This document shows, piece by piece, positions 26,297 to 35,694 of a stretch of DNA of 64,000 nt. A program made the translations under genes and the position numbers. The notes under the pieces were generated by a model, which did no database searches, had not been told where the DNA came from, and saw only the letters and a list, made by a program, of their open reading frames with translations. Source of the stretch: Pedobacter jeongneungensis (GTDB lineage Bacteria > Bacteroidota > Bacteroidia > Sphingobacteriales > Sphingobacteriaceae); contig NZ_AYMG01000013.1 in assembly GCF_000633455.1 (NCBI RefSeq), positions 124,001-188,000 of the forward strand, read 5' to 3'. The first letter of the stretch is position 1. Each line of letters begins with the position of its first letter.

Positions 26297-27452
26297 TACT
26301 TCCTTGGTCTGTGTCCTCACAGACCAATTATTTTTGTTACGCCAATGGAAGCGAAAAGTTTGCCATGGATTAACACGGAGAAGCCTATTAAAATATCCGG
26401 ATAAATTTTGGATTTCGTGTGATTGTCCCATGTTCAATAAACCTGACCGACAGCGTTATCCCGATTTAAGTTCAATTTATTTTATCGATCTTTTATCGGG
26501 ATTAAGCAAAGGGCGGACTGGCAGAACCGAAGAATCACCGAAATTGCTTTTCTGAAAAATAAATAAATTCTGCAACTACAATCAATCTTCGTTTCTCTTT
26601 TTTACGCTTTGCTTAACGATTTGTATACCTTGGAATAAGATTGCTTCGCCGGCTGAAAAAGCCTTCTCGCAATGACGATTTACGCTAATGATTCAAAAAC
26701 ATCAAATGAGGTTTTTCAAGCCATCAAAAATACTTTCGAAAAAAGTAGAAAGGTTTAAGCCGTTGCTATGGTTAAAGTAAACAAATACCAGGAATACGAT
26801 CACCACAAATATGATGAGTTTACGGAAGGCAAAGGCAATAATGATGAGTACAATCGGGATAATAAAAAGCTACTTCCTTGGTCTGTGTCCTCACAGACCA
26901 TATATTGTTGTTGCGCCAATGGAAGCGGAAAGTTTGCCACGGATGCACGGATTAACACGGAGAAGCCTATTAAAATATCCGGATAAATTTTGGATTTCGT
27001 GCGATTGTCCCATGTTTAATAAACCCGACCGACAGCGTTACCCCGATTTAAGTTCAATTTGATTTATCGAAAACTTATCGGGGTTAAGCAAAGGGCGGGA
27101 CTGGCAGAACAGAAGCACCACAGACACTGCTTTTCTAAAAAAATAAATCATGCAACTACAAGCAGTCTTCGTTTCTCTTTTTTACACTCTGCTTAACAAA
27201 TTCCCAAACCTTACAGTAAAGATTGCTTCGCCGGCTGAAAAAGCCTTCTCGCAATGACGATTTACGCTAATGATTCAAAAACATCAAATGAGATTCTTCA
27301 AGCCATCAAAAATACTTTCGAAAAAAGTAGAAAGGTTTAAGCCGTTGCTATGGTTAAAGTAAACAAATACCAGGAATACAATCACCACAAATATAATGAG
27401 TTTACGGAAGGCAAAGGCAATAATGATGAGTACAATCGGGATAATAAAAAGC
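26297..27452. repeat. Tandem duplication, unit about 575 bp, including a gene 3' end
   Basis: 26297-26871 and 26870-27452 are two copies in the same orientation. Each holds CTACTTCCTTGGTCTGTGTC at its left (first copy at 26297, second at 26870), a middle with TCCGGATAAATTTTGGATTT, a GATTGCTTCGCC palindromic element (26639 and 27221), and then the 3' end of the gene at 27284-27814. The left part has drifted in sequence and small indels change the period from 573 to 582 bp. Confidence 0.8.
26702..26871 (-). pseudogene. Truncated copy of the C-terminus of the membrane protein at 27284-27814
   Basis: About 170 bp match the last 56 codons of the intact gene. The translated end is the same (...FFESIFDGLKNLI and stop). 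All four base differences that I can see fall in third codon positions and are silent. No start codon or signal peptide is left, so it cannot make the full protein. Confidence 0.7.
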
Positions 27453-27814
27453 CATAAACTGTTTATGGCATAAGGACTTAAATCGGTATCTTTTTTATAC
27501 ACATAAACCAGCTTACTGTGCGTACCAGTATCGTTCTGGTGTTTGATGTAAACAAATGTCGATTTATCGATGGGTAATGGCAGCACAGCAATGCCATCGT
27601 TAAACTTTAATATTTGTGTAAAACCACTTACGCTAAAGGTGTAAGTTCCATTGATGTTCTCGTTGGGCGTATTTAACGAATCGGCAGCAATAATGGCCAG
27701 TTTGTTGTTTTTAAGCAGATTTTCTTTTACGAGAAAATTGTTGATTGCCGCATTTTGAGCAAAGCCAAAAAAACCGGTTAAACACAAGGATAATAAGAGT
27801 AAGATTCGTTTCAT
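27284..27814 (-). CDS. Exported protein with a C-terminal membrane segment
   Basis: A 176-residue protein with a signal peptide (residues 1-19, FGFA-Q), a beta-rich periplasmic domain (about 20-115, 'INGTYTFSVSGFTQILKFNDGIAVLPL') and a long hydrophobic stretch (about 118-155) that fits two closely spaced membrane segments. Its start overlaps the stop of the patatin-like gene by 4 bp (ATGA), so translation is probably coupled. Function unknown. The 3' third is duplicated downstream at 26702-26871. Confidence 0.7.
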   Translation of the reverse strand: MKRILLLLSLCLTGFFGFAQNAAINNFLVKENLLKNNKLAIIAADSLNTPNENINGTYTFSVSGFTQILKFNDGIAVLPLPIDKSTFVYIKHQNDTGTHSKLVYVYKKDTDLSPYAINSLWLFIIPIVLIIIAFAFRKLIIFVVIVFLVFVYFNHSNGLNLSTFFESIFDGLKNLI

Positions 27815-30129
27815 TCGATAGAACGTTTATTGTAAATTAAATAACCGATATGCAATAATACACCATTTCTTTTAATCGCATCATTATATAAATTATAACT
27901 TAAGCTTACAGGGCCAAGCGGAGAATGATAAACTAAACCTGCCGTACCTGCGTAACGTAATTTGGTAATGGCTTTTGCGTAATCTACATCCTGGAAACTG
28001 TTCAGCTCAAACTCTTTATGAGGCAAAAATAAATATCCTTCCAATCTAAAATCAAGATTTTTTTTAACATTATAAATGTTTTTTATTCCACCGGCAGCAT
28101 AAGTGGTGGCCCTGAATTTATCCAGGAACAGGGATCTGCTGTCCTGTAACGGATAAAAGGCCGGAGCAGTTAACAAGGTAGCGTAATAATTGCTAAATAA
28201 AGGCTGATTGGAAATAACCCCCTCTATGATATAACCCAAAGTATATTTCTTGAGGTGTAAAAAATAATTTTCCTGCGTGAGTTTTATACTGCCCCAATGG
28301 TGCAAACGACTAAATTCGGGACTTTTTACAAAACCAGGGGTATTGCGAAAAATATTGCCGGGATCGTAATTTTCGCGACCTGTAGTATAATTAAAACTTA
28401 ACGAAAAACTCTGTCCGTTTGTGGCATATTGCTTTCGGTTGAGCGAATTCTTTTCAAAATTTAATGAACCTCTAAAGCCATTAAAAATGGTTTCGTCCAA
28501 TACGTCACCAACGTTGAAGGTATTATTTGGGCTATAGTGGTCGCTATTGTTGATAAAGGTGGAGTGGAGGACAATTTTACTATTGTAATTTAAAGGCATC
28601 CCCACCATCAGATCGATTTTCCGGTCAGATTGTTCAATATAAATGGGGCGGGGATTTTCGATAAAAATCTGACTGGTGTTATAGTAATTCCAGTGGTTAT
28701 AAGTTAATTCTGCAGCGAGGAATAATGGCAGTTTGGTTGGATAATCCACTCGTCCGTTTACCTGAACGGATTCGTAAAAACGGCCTGAATAAAAACTGGT
28801 ACCAAAAGTGTAAGATTTCCTGTTGAGGTAATTATATTGTGCACCGAGAAAAACATTGCTGATTGGCCTGGTGGAAATATTTCCGCCCAGATCGAGTTTA
28901 AAACTTTTCTTGGGTTGTGCCACTACCTCGAAAGTATAACTATCTGTTGCTGCCTGATAGGATATTTTAGGATAAACTGTTTCGAAAGTCTGGTCGGCAA
29001 CTAATTTGTAATAACCACGTCTGATATCTTTAAGGTTGAAAGTGGTTTTGTCACTTTTAAAAAGCCTTTCTACATATTTCTTTTGTTGTGCGTTAACACC
29101 TGATACAGTAACATTGCTAAACTTTAATTCAGGTTTTCTTGCATTAAATTTTTCTCTTCTTTTTGCCAGTTCGTCGTCGTTTACCCGTTTGCTGATCAAA
29201 GCTTTAATTCTCGGCATATCGGCCATTGTTGCATAGTAGCCCTTTTTAATTAACTCTGCCACTGGTGCAAAGTTGGTTACGCTGTAATTGGCCAGATCAG
29301 GCTGGATGTAAACCCCATTTTTGCCGATCATGGTAGAATCTGATTTGGAAAGAAACATATACACCAAAAAACGGTTCATCAGGCGGTCGTCGATGTTTTT
29401 GGGATATTCGTTATAGGTTTTTGAAGAAACGTTGGCTCCGATTACATAATCGGGTTTAAAATCCCTTTCCATTACGTCAGCAGGGAAGTTATTGTACAAG
29501 CCACCATCAAAAACATATTTTCCATCCAGTTTAATAGGGCGGTAAACAATGGGTACGGTCATTGTAGCCCTTACTGCTTCGGCCAAACTGCCTTTGCTTA
29601 CGGTGATGCTTTTTTGCGACAGTACATCAGCAACCATACAACGGTAGGGTACAAAAAGGTTATCGAAATTATCTTTAGAAACCGCTGATGCCTGAGAGAA
29701 AAGCTCTAAAAAGGCAAAATTTAAGGGTATATCGTTAATGAGGTTAGAGCGGAAACTGAAATGGAAACCCGTATCAATAGCTACTTTTGCGGTAAGCATA
29801 GAGGCATTTGGGGCATTTTTCTGAAAATAATAGGTGTAATCGCTGGTATACCGCCCGTTTACCCAATTTTGGAAATCGTTACTGAGCGCTATTTCTTCGA
29901 TCTGTTTCGGGCTATAACCTGCAGCATACATGGCCCCAACAATACCGCCCATTGATGTTCCCGTAATATAATCGATTGGGATATGGTTTTCTTCGAGGGC
30001 TTTTAAAGTGCCAATGTGCGACAATCCTTTTGCGCCACCACCACTAAAAACAAGGCCAACTTTTTGCGCCTGCAATTGGTTACAGCACAGAACGAAAAGG
30101 ATCAGCAAAAATCTTTTAAATGTTACCAC
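27811..30129 (-). CDS. Patatin-like phospholipase fused to an outer membrane barrel
   Basis: About 772 residues. After a signal peptide (MVTFKRFLLILFVLCCNQLQAQ) comes a patatin domain with oxyanion loop SGGGAKGLSHIG, nucleophile GTSMGG and catalytic DGG (DGGLYNNFP). A POTRA-like segment (about 335-420) and a C-terminal 16-strand barrel follow. This order matches the PlpD-type (type Vd) design, in which a lipase is carried to the cell surface or periplasm. Only a GTG at 30129 gives a sensible signal peptide; the ATG farther upstream would overlap the tspO coding region and bury the signal. An ACCCCTA/TAGGGGT hairpin covers this start. Confidence 0.87.
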   Translation of the reverse strand: MVTFKRFLLILFVLCCNQLQAQKVGLVFSGGGAKGLSHIGTLKALEENHIPIDYITGTSMGGIVGAMYAAGYSPKQIEEIALSNDFQNWVNGRYTSDYTYYFQKNAPNASMLTAKVAIDTGFHFSFRSNLINDIPLNFAFLELFSQASAVSKDNFDNLFVPYRCMVADVLSQKSITVSKGSLAEAVRATMTVPIVYRPIKLDGKYVFDGGLYNNFPADVMERDFKPDYVIGANVSSKTYNEYPKNIDDRLMNRFLVYMFLSKSDSTMIGKNGVYIQPDLANYSVTNFAPVAELIKKGYYATMADMPRIKALISKRVNDDELAKRREKFNARKPELKFSNVTVSGVNAQQKKYVERLFKSDKTTFNLKDIRRGYYKLVADQTFETVYPKISYQAATDSYTFEVVAQPKKSFKLDLGGNISTRPISNVFLGAQYNYLNRKSYTFGTSFYSGRFYESVQVNGRVDYPTKLPLFLAAELTYNHWNYYNTSQIFIENPRPIYIEQSDRKIDLMVGMPLNYNSKIVLHSTFINNSDHYSPNNTFNVGDVLDETIFNGFRGSLNFEKNSLNRKQYATNGQSFSLSFNYTTGRENYDPGNIFRNTPGFVKSPEFSRLHHWGSIKLTQENYFLHLKKYTLGYIIEGVISNQPLFSNYYATLLTAPAFYPLQDSRSLFLDKFRATTYAAGGIKNIYNVKKNLDFRLEGYLFLPHKEFELNSFQDVDYAKAITKLRYAGTAGLVYHSPLGPVSLSYNLYNDAIKRNGVLLHIGYLIYNKRSIE

Positions 30130-30158
30130 CCCTAAAAATAGGGGTTTTTCTTTTAAAA

Positions 30159-30632
30159 TCAGTTCAATATAAAAATGTTGTATGTTAAAAATGATGCAAA
30201 ACTTACCCAAATAAAATATGGAATAAATATTAATCCTGCCCATTTATTGATTTTGTAAAAGGTTGTGGCATTGATTACAATAAACACGAGCAGTAAAATG
30301 ATTTCGGCCAGGGCAAAACCCACTTCGTGCAGGTAAAAGAAAATGAAGGACCAGGCTAAATTTAAAATCAATTGAATGAGGTAAATGGCTACAGTACGTG
30401 GAAAATGCACGATTTTATCGCGTCTCACCCAAACCAGGTAAGCCGCAATACCGATTAATACATAAAGGGTAGTCCAAACAGGGGCAAAAAGCCAGTTTGG
30501 AGGATTAAATGAAGGTTTGTTGAGTGTTGGATACCAGGTTTTAACTGATTGGGCTGTTGCCCATCCGCCCAGGGCACCAACACCCAGCGTAATGGCTATA
30601 TTAATGATAAAAGCTACCGGTTTAAATTTCAT
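30159..30632 (-). CDS. tspO: TspO/MBR family tryptophan-rich sensory protein
   Basis: A 157-residue membrane protein with five predicted transmembrane helices. The family motifs are 'WYPTLNKPSFNPPNWLFAPVWTTLYVLIGIAAY' (residues about 33-65) and 'LNLAWSFIFF' (about 107). TspO proteins bind porphyrins and cholesterol-like ligands and take part in oxidative or light-stress responses. Its stop lies 29 bp before the start of the patatin-like gene, so they may share a transcript. Confidence 0.93.
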   Translation of the reverse strand: MKFKPVAFIINIAITLGVGALGGWATAQSVKTWYPTLNKPSFNPPNWLFAPVWTTLYVLIGIAAYLVWVRRDKIVHFPRTVAIYLIQLILNLAWSFIFFYLHEVGFALAEIILLLVFIVINATTFYKINKWAGLIFIPYFIWVSFASFLTYNIFILN

Positions 30633-30675
30633 GCCGTAAATTTGAGTTTAAACATTGGCAAAACCTAAAATGTTT

Positions 30676-32025
30676 TTATCTGCCAATGCCCGGAACAACG
30701 GCTAAACTTTCATTGTCTTCGTTTCCAACACTTTGTACAGCAAATAAATAATTGTCTTTACTGTAAGGCAACCTTAATTCGGTGGCAGAAGTGAAAAATT
30801 TCTTTTCCCAAACGGGGCTGCTGGTTTCGCGCATCAACACATAATAGCCTTTTACCGTGCCGTTTGCAGGTGCTTTCCAATATAAATAGGTAGAGTTGCT
30901 CAGGTTTTTGACGTCTACTTTTACTTCGGTAGGAACAGATGGGGCTTTTGCCAGATTGGCCAGAACGGCAATATTTACGCCTGTATTTTTGCGCAGGTAT
31001 TCGAAATCCATAAACTCCTGCAAATCGCCATACCTGATGCCTTTTTCGGTTCTGAGATCCTGGTGCTGGTGATCGAAATTTTCGTTCATTTCGGTAATGC
31101 GCACCGCTGTAAAACCATTTTCTACAAATGGGGTATGGTCGCCACCACGTAGAAACCTGTCGTTCCTGTAAATCAGTTTTACTTCGAGCTGATCTACATA
31201 ACGCTCGCCGATTTCTTTAACGTAACGGGCCAATTGACGGCTTTTTCCATCATTTTCCAAACCAAACTGGCGGATGCTTTTCGCATTTTTATCCAGGTCG
31301 AAGCTGGGCAATCCCTCGCTAAATACCCTTAATCTTGTATTGTCTATAATCTGCGTTTCGCTACTGTTATTGCTGCCAATCATGTCGTTATTCAGCATGG
31401 CATCTACATTCCAGTTTTCTTTTTTTGCTTTTGCAGCCATAAAGCCAGATCCCAATAAAGATTGTTCTTCTCCGCTTACGGCTACAAATATAATGGTGGC
31501 AGCAAATTTATATTGGCTCATAATCCTGGCCGCTTCAATTACACCTGCTACACCGCTGCCATCATCGTTAGCCCCTGGCGCATCGCTGGTTCTGTTCATT
31601 ACATCGGTAACACGGCTATCGAGGTGACCGCTCACCACATATACGCGTTTATCGTTTGCATCGGTACCTTTTAACACAGCAACAGCATTACCTAATAATG
31701 TGGGCTGATCTACTCTTTTGCCGTCGGGGTTAAAAGTGGTGGTATCTAAATAGGCGGTTAACCTGCCATCACTTTGCTTTGCAAACTGGTTAAACTTACT
31801 CACCACCCAATTTCTGGCTGCACCAATGCCTTTAGTTTTGCTTTTAATATCGCTTAATGTATTTCGTGTGCCGAAAGCAACCATTTTTGAGATATACGAC
31901 TTTAAAGAATCCTGATTAACTGCTTTAACCATTTTATCGATATCCTGATTGCGGATGACTACGGTTTGCGCTTTTATCGATAGACTTATTGAAGTAAAAA
32001 GTATAATTGAGTAGATTTTTTTCAT
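30676..32025 (-). CDS. M28 family metallopeptidase with C-terminal FN3-like domain
   Basis: A 449-residue secreted aminopeptidase-like protein (signal peptide ends IKA-Q). I start at the ATG at 32025. The zinc-site residues are visible: SGHLDS (His), PGANDDGSG (bridging Asp), SGEEQSL (Glu pair), NNDMIG (Asp) and the late His in GGDHTPF or FDHQHQD. The C-terminal 90 residues form a fibronectin type III-like module. It probably trims peptides in the periplasm or outside the cell. It stands alone between tspO and the M16-like gene. Confidence 0.88.
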   Translation of the reverse strand: MKKIYSIILFTSISLSIKAQTVVIRNQDIDKMVKAVNQDSLKSYISKMVAFGTRNTLSDIKSKTKGIGAARNWVVSKFNQFAKQSDGRLTAYLDTTTFNPDGKRVDQPTLLGNAVAVLKGTDANDKRVYVVSGHLDSRVTDVMNRTSDAPGANDDGSGVAGVIEAARIMSQYKFAATIIFVAVSGEEQSLLGSGFMAAKAKKENWNVDAMLNNDMIGSNNSSETQIIDNTRLRVFSEGLPSFDLDKNAKSIRQFGLENDGKSRQLARYVKEIGERYVDQLEVKLIYRNDRFLRGGDHTPFVENGFTAVRITEMNENFDHQHQDLRTEKGIRYGDLQEFMDFEYLRKNTGVNIAVLANLAKAPSVPTEVKVDVKNLSNSTYLYWKAPANGTVKGYYVLMRETSSPVWEKKFFTSATELRLPYSKDNYLFAVQSVGNEDNESLAVVPGIGR

Positions 32026-32125
32026 CTGTATCGCCAAAAATTAATTAGATAGCTAATATATTGAATGATAAACTAAAAAATCGGACAGAAATGCGTTTTT
32101 CTGTAACATTTTAAGCATAAAAAAA

Positions 32126-32149
32126 GCCCTTTGAAATTAATCAAAGGGC
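32126..32149 (-). terminator. Terminator after the M16-like gene
   Basis: A 9-bp stem (GCCCTTTGA / TCAAAGGGC) with a 6-base loop. On the minus strand a T-rich tract follows. It lies 21 bp past the stop at 32170. Confidence 0.8.
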
Positions 32150-32169
32150 CACATTTGTTTGGTTTAACA

Positions 32170-32790
32170 TTATTTTGCAGCAGTTGAAGCAATTTCTTGT
32201 GTTTTGCTCCAGTTACCAAAAGCTTTTTTAGCTGATGATTTTGCAGCACTTAATTCTACATCACCTGCAATGGTTAAAAATGTTTTCTCAGGAGAAATCT
32301 GGCTGTAAAAACTTTTTACATCAGCTAAGGTTAAAGCATTGATTGAAGTTTCATTTACCGATTGATCATAATCATAATCGTGGGCTTTTAAGCTGGTAAT
32401 CAATTTAGCTTTTGCTGTATTGAAAGTTTTTTGATCGATTGTTGCATTTTGGATCAAAGAAGCCATTTCAGTTAAATCTTTATCCAGATCAGCACTGGCA
32501 GTAGCCAGTTTGCCGCTGTTATCTTTAAAACTGATGTTTGTGTTTTTGTTAACATTTTCGTTTAATACAGCATTTAATAACTCAACTACTCCATCTTTTT
32601 TACTGTCGAATGCTTTAGCATCCAAGGTAAAGCTTGAGTAAGCTTTTGGCGATCTGTCATTTTCAGAAATGATGATGTTCATGCCATTTTTAAGTTTGTA
32701 GCCCACCGGCTCTTTAAAGGTTTGTGCTTTAGCAGTATAAACCGAAAGGATGGATAGGGTTGAAAGTGCAATTGCTTTAATGGTGTTCAT
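32170..32790 (-). CDS. Secreted M16-like (insulinase fold) protein without zinc ligands
   Basis: A 206-residue exported protein (signal peptide ends AKA-Q; ATG at 32790 used). The start of the mature part, 'VGYKLKNGMNIIISENDRSPKAYSSFTLDA', and the later 'LTLADVKSFYSQISPEKTFLTIAGDVE' match the fold pattern of M16 peptidases. The HxxEH zinc motif is missing: the corresponding helix reads 'GVVELLNAVLNENVNKNTN'. It is therefore a non-catalytic relative and may be a partner subunit or an extracellular binding protein. The length is about half that of an M16 domain pair. It is transcribed alone and ends in a clear terminator. Confidence 0.7.
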   Translation of the reverse strand: MNTIKAIALSTLSILSVYTAKAQTFKEPVGYKLKNGMNIIISENDRSPKAYSSFTLDAKAFDSKKDGVVELLNAVLNENVNKNTNISFKDNSGKLATASADLDKDLTEMASLIQNATIDQKTFNTAKAKLITSLKAHDYDYDQSVNETSINALTLADVKSFYSQISPEKTFLTIAGDVELSAAKSSAKKAFGNWSKTQEIASTAAK

Positions 32791-33039
32791 TTTATTTTTT
32801 TTAAATAATAGGGTTAACTTTTGTTGGATAATGTTGAACAAATCTAGGGCTGATTGGCTTCTTGGCCAATATCAAGGCGTTAGAAAGGCAGGAATCATAG
32901 ACGAACGGGCGTATATACGTGATGAAAGTAGGATCGGATTTCTGCAAATATAAATTTTATTCATTTTGTTCATTATTTATTCGTTGAAAATATTCCTGTT
33001 GGTTATGCTTAGTTTTATTTGTGACGTTAATCTGATATT

Positions 33040-33735
33040 ATGAATTGCTTAATCGTTGATGACCATGTAATTGCAAGGAATACCATAAGTCATTTTTTGA
33101 AGATTGATCCTTCTTTGAAATTGATTGCCGAGTGCGAAAATGCAGCAGATGCTTATCAAAATTTAGCTATCCATAAAATAGACCTTTTGTTGCTGGATAT
33201 TGAAATGCCAGGAATATCGGGAATAGAGCTGGTTAAGGGATTGGGAGAAAAAAGACCGTTAATTATATTTATCAGCTCGAAAAAAGATTACGCTGCAGCA
33301 GCATTCGACCTTAATGTTGTTGATTTTATAGCCAAACCAGTAACGCCCGACCGATTTTTAATGGCAATTAACAAGGCAAAGGAAATTTTTCACCTGAGTA
33401 ACCTGTTTATTGGCAACAACCCGGATGACTTTGTTTTTATCAGGGATTCGGGGGTAATCAGGCGGATCAAACTGGATGATATTAATCACCTGGAAGCGCA
33501 GGGCGATTATGTGAAAATTTATATGGCTGAAAAAACGTATTCTATACACTCCTCTTTAAAATCGATCGAAGATAAACTTCCTGTTAAAAATTTTGTCCGC
33601 GTTCACCGGTCTTTCATTATCAATATTGGCAAAATAGATACCATAGAAGGGAATACTTTAATTATACATAAGCAGTTTGTTCCAGTATCAGATGCCTATA
33701 AATCTGTTTTAAATAAACGGATGCATATATTATAG
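33040..33735 (+). CDS. LytTR family response regulator
   Basis: A 231-residue two-domain regulator. The receiver (residues 1-118) has the acidic pair VDDH (7-9), phospho-acceptor Asp in LLDIEMP (about 55) and Lys in IAKPVTP (about 98). The C-terminal LytTR DNA-binding domain (about 135-231) carries 'HLEAQGDYVKIY' and 'FVRVHRSFIINIGKID'. The normal partner would be a 7TM or 5TM LytS-like kinase, but none is adjacent. The only neighbour on the strand is the pseudoreceiver-HPt gene, 6 bp downstream, so the two form one unit. Confidence 0.92.
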   Translation: MNCLIVDDHVIARNTISHFLKIDPSLKLIAECENAADAYQNLAIHKIDLLLLDIEMPGISGIELVKGLGEKRPLIIFISSKKDYAAAAFDLNVVDFIAKPVTPDRFLMAINKAKEIFHLSNLFIGNNPDDFVFIRDSGVIRRIKLDDINHLEAQGDYVKIYMAEKTYSIHSSLKSIEDKLPVKNFVRVHRSFIINIGKIDTIEGNTLIIHKQFVPVSDAYKSVLNKRMHIL

Positions 33736-33741
33736 CGGTTT

Positions 33742-34512
33742 ATGGAGGTAAATGATGAAAAACACCAGGCACCGGATATTCAACTTGATGTATTGGTTAT
33801 TGGTGTGGCGGATCATAAACAGTTATCCGGTTATCTTGAAGAGTACGATGTAACTTATAATATTGCGGCAAACAGAGCGGAGGTAATTAAAAAACTTAGT
33901 GATTTTACTTTTAAGCTTATTTTAATCGATATGGAGTCGCCTGAGCTTGAGGGGAACAATATAGTAGAACTGATTAAAAACGATTTACTTTTAAATATAC
34001 CGATAGTGGCCATTATTGCAGATGGCGAGGAGAAAATAAAAACAGGATTTTTTAATAAAGGGATCAGTGGCTGTTTTACCAGGCCGATCTCAAAAATTGA
34101 ATTAGTTGGTATTTTAACCCAGTTTTTACAAAAAGAAGTTTCATCTTGTGAACATATTCAAACCAGGGCATACGAAACCATCGATTTAAGCTATTTAAGA
34201 GAAATTAGTATGGGTGACTCTGATTTTGAGCGTGAAATGGCCGAAAAGTTTATAACAATTATTTCTGATGAGTTAATCCATTTAGTTAATAGCCTGGAAA
34301 AGGAAAATTACGAAGAATTAAAGCGTACAGTACATAAAATGAAATCAACTGTTTATTTAATGGGTTTAAGGCCAAGATTAAACTTAGCTCTTGAATCTGT
34401 TGAATATGATAACCTCACTCAGGATGAGTTTAAGCATCATATAGATTTGATTGTATCCGTCTGTAAAAAGGCCAAAGAAGAGGTTTGTGTATTTTTGGAT
34501 CATTCAATATAA
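33742..34512 (+). CDS. Degenerate receiver plus HPt domain protein
   Basis: A 256-residue protein. The N-terminal domain (about 12-130) has a receiver fold but is incomplete: the usual acidic pair is replaced (VLVIGVADH), the phospho-acceptor position is kept (LIDMESP) and the conserved Lys is Arg (FTRPIS). The C-terminal HPt domain (about 150-250) keeps the phospho-accepting His in TVHKMKSTVYLMGL. It thus looks like a phosphotransfer protein with a pseudoreceiver, perhaps passing phosphate to or from the LytTR regulator in the same unit. No kinase is encoded nearby. Confidence 0.75.
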   Translation: MEVNDEKHQAPDIQLDVLVIGVADHKQLSGYLEEYDVTYNIAANRAEVIKKLSDFTFKLILIDMESPELEGNNIVELIKNDLLLNIPIVAIIADGEEKIKTGFFNKGISGCFTRPISKIELVGILTQFLQKEVSSCEHIQTRAYETIDLSYLREISMGDSDFEREMAEKFITIISDELIHLVNSLEKENYEELKRTVHKMKSTVYLMGLRPRLNLALESVEYDNLTQDEFKHHIDLIVSVCKKAKEEVCVFLDHSI

Positions 34513-34551
34513 CAATCTCTTCTTTGGTGTTGTTGTTCTTGCTAAATCTTA

Positions 34552-35385
34552 TCAGGCATACAGGTGACCAGATGTGGGGATTGACTTTGAATCGCCAATA
34601 AATTCTTTTATTTCTTTGATGGTTTCTTCTGGTGCGCTAATGTGCGGAAAGTGGCCGGTAGCTTTCATAACCACCAAAAAGTTTTCGGGAGTGTTTTTGT
34701 AGATAAATTCGCCAGCTGATAACGGAGCCATAATATCGTTTGAACTCTGTAGTGTTAAACTTGGTACTTCGAGGTCTTTTAATTTATCCCTGTAATCGGC
34801 TTTGAAGGTGGCCATTGCAAAAGCCAGTGCCACGCTCGGATCTGTTGCTTCGAAACACTCCTGTAAAAAATCAGAGAGTTCTGGTTTGGATGGGGTATCC
34901 ATCACCACAGGGGCCAATTGTTTACTCCAGCCAACATAATCTTCAGCTATGTGTTCAAAAATGGTTTCAAGATCTCCAATATTAAAACCGCCGATATAAT
35001 CGCGGTCGTTTAAATACCTCGGCGATGGTCCGATAAATATCAATTTTTTAAATGCTTCCGGTAGCTGTAGTGCGGCAATCATGCCGATCATGCTACTTAC
35101 CGAGTGGCCGATAAAGATAACATTGGAAAGCTCGAGGGTTTCGATAATATCGATTACATCACAGGCGTAACCTTCTAAAGTAGCGTATTTGCGTTTATCA
35201 TATTGGCTGAGGTCCGAATCGCCAGAGCCTACGTAATCAAATAATATTACCTTATAATCTTCCAGAAAAGCATCTGTAATGTATTTCCAGGAACTTTGCG
35301 CACAGCCAAAGCCGTGGGCTAACATGATTACCTGGCTACCTTCGCCAAGGATTTTTACATTATTTCTGATGAGTATAGGATGCAA
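34552..35385 (-). CDS. RsbQ/KAI2-like alpha/beta hydrolase
   Basis: A 277-residue hydrolase of the RsbQ/D14/KAI2 group. HGFGCAQ, the nucleophile elbow GHSVSSMIG, the acid in SSNDIMAP and the His in GHFPHISAPEE form the triad. In Bacillus, RsbQ acts with RsbP as an energy-stress sensor; no RsbP-like PAS-phosphatase gene is adjacent here. It is predicted to hydrolyse or bind a small hydrophobic signal. It converges with the pseudoreceiver-HPt gene and stands alone on its strand. Confidence 0.85.
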   Translation of the reverse strand: MHPILIRNNVKILGEGSQVIMLAHGFGCAQSSWKYITDAFLEDYKVILFDYVGSGDSDLSQYDKRKYATLEGYACDVIDIIETLELSNVIFIGHSVSSMIGMIAALQLPEAFKKLIFIGPSPRYLNDRDYIGGFNIGDLETIFEHIAEDYVGWSKQLAPVVMDTPSKPELSDFLQECFEATDPSVALAFAMATFKADYRDKLKDLEVPSLTLQSSNDIMAPLSAGEFIYKNTPENFLVVMKATGHFPHISAPEETIKEIKEFIGDSKSIPTSGHLYA

Positions 35386-35694
35386 GATGTTTAATTTTTA
35401 AATTCTGATTCAAGTTAAACAATGTAACGGTTTTTTTATAAAAAAATAAAAAATGAACAAAACGCACTGCGGGGGTCTGTGAACAGGCATTACGACTTTC
35501 TATTTTAATGTTCTTAATTCCTTAATGGTCAATTATTTGTTGGGTTTTATTATTACGAAATTAAGGGCTTTAAGGTTTTAGAAATGAAAAATTAAATGCT
35601 GAAGATCATTAACTCAATACTGTAAAAGCACACATTTTGCTCATAATCATTATCTTGCATGTAATCAGCTAACCGAAAAAAACTAATATCCCTA
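35386..35694. other. Gene-free 309-bp gap between divergent genes
   Basis: It holds an inverted fragment of the CCATTAAGGAATTAAG repeat near 35511-35531 and otherwise A/T-rich DNA. No clear promoter consensus is seen for either neighbour. Confidence 0.4.
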
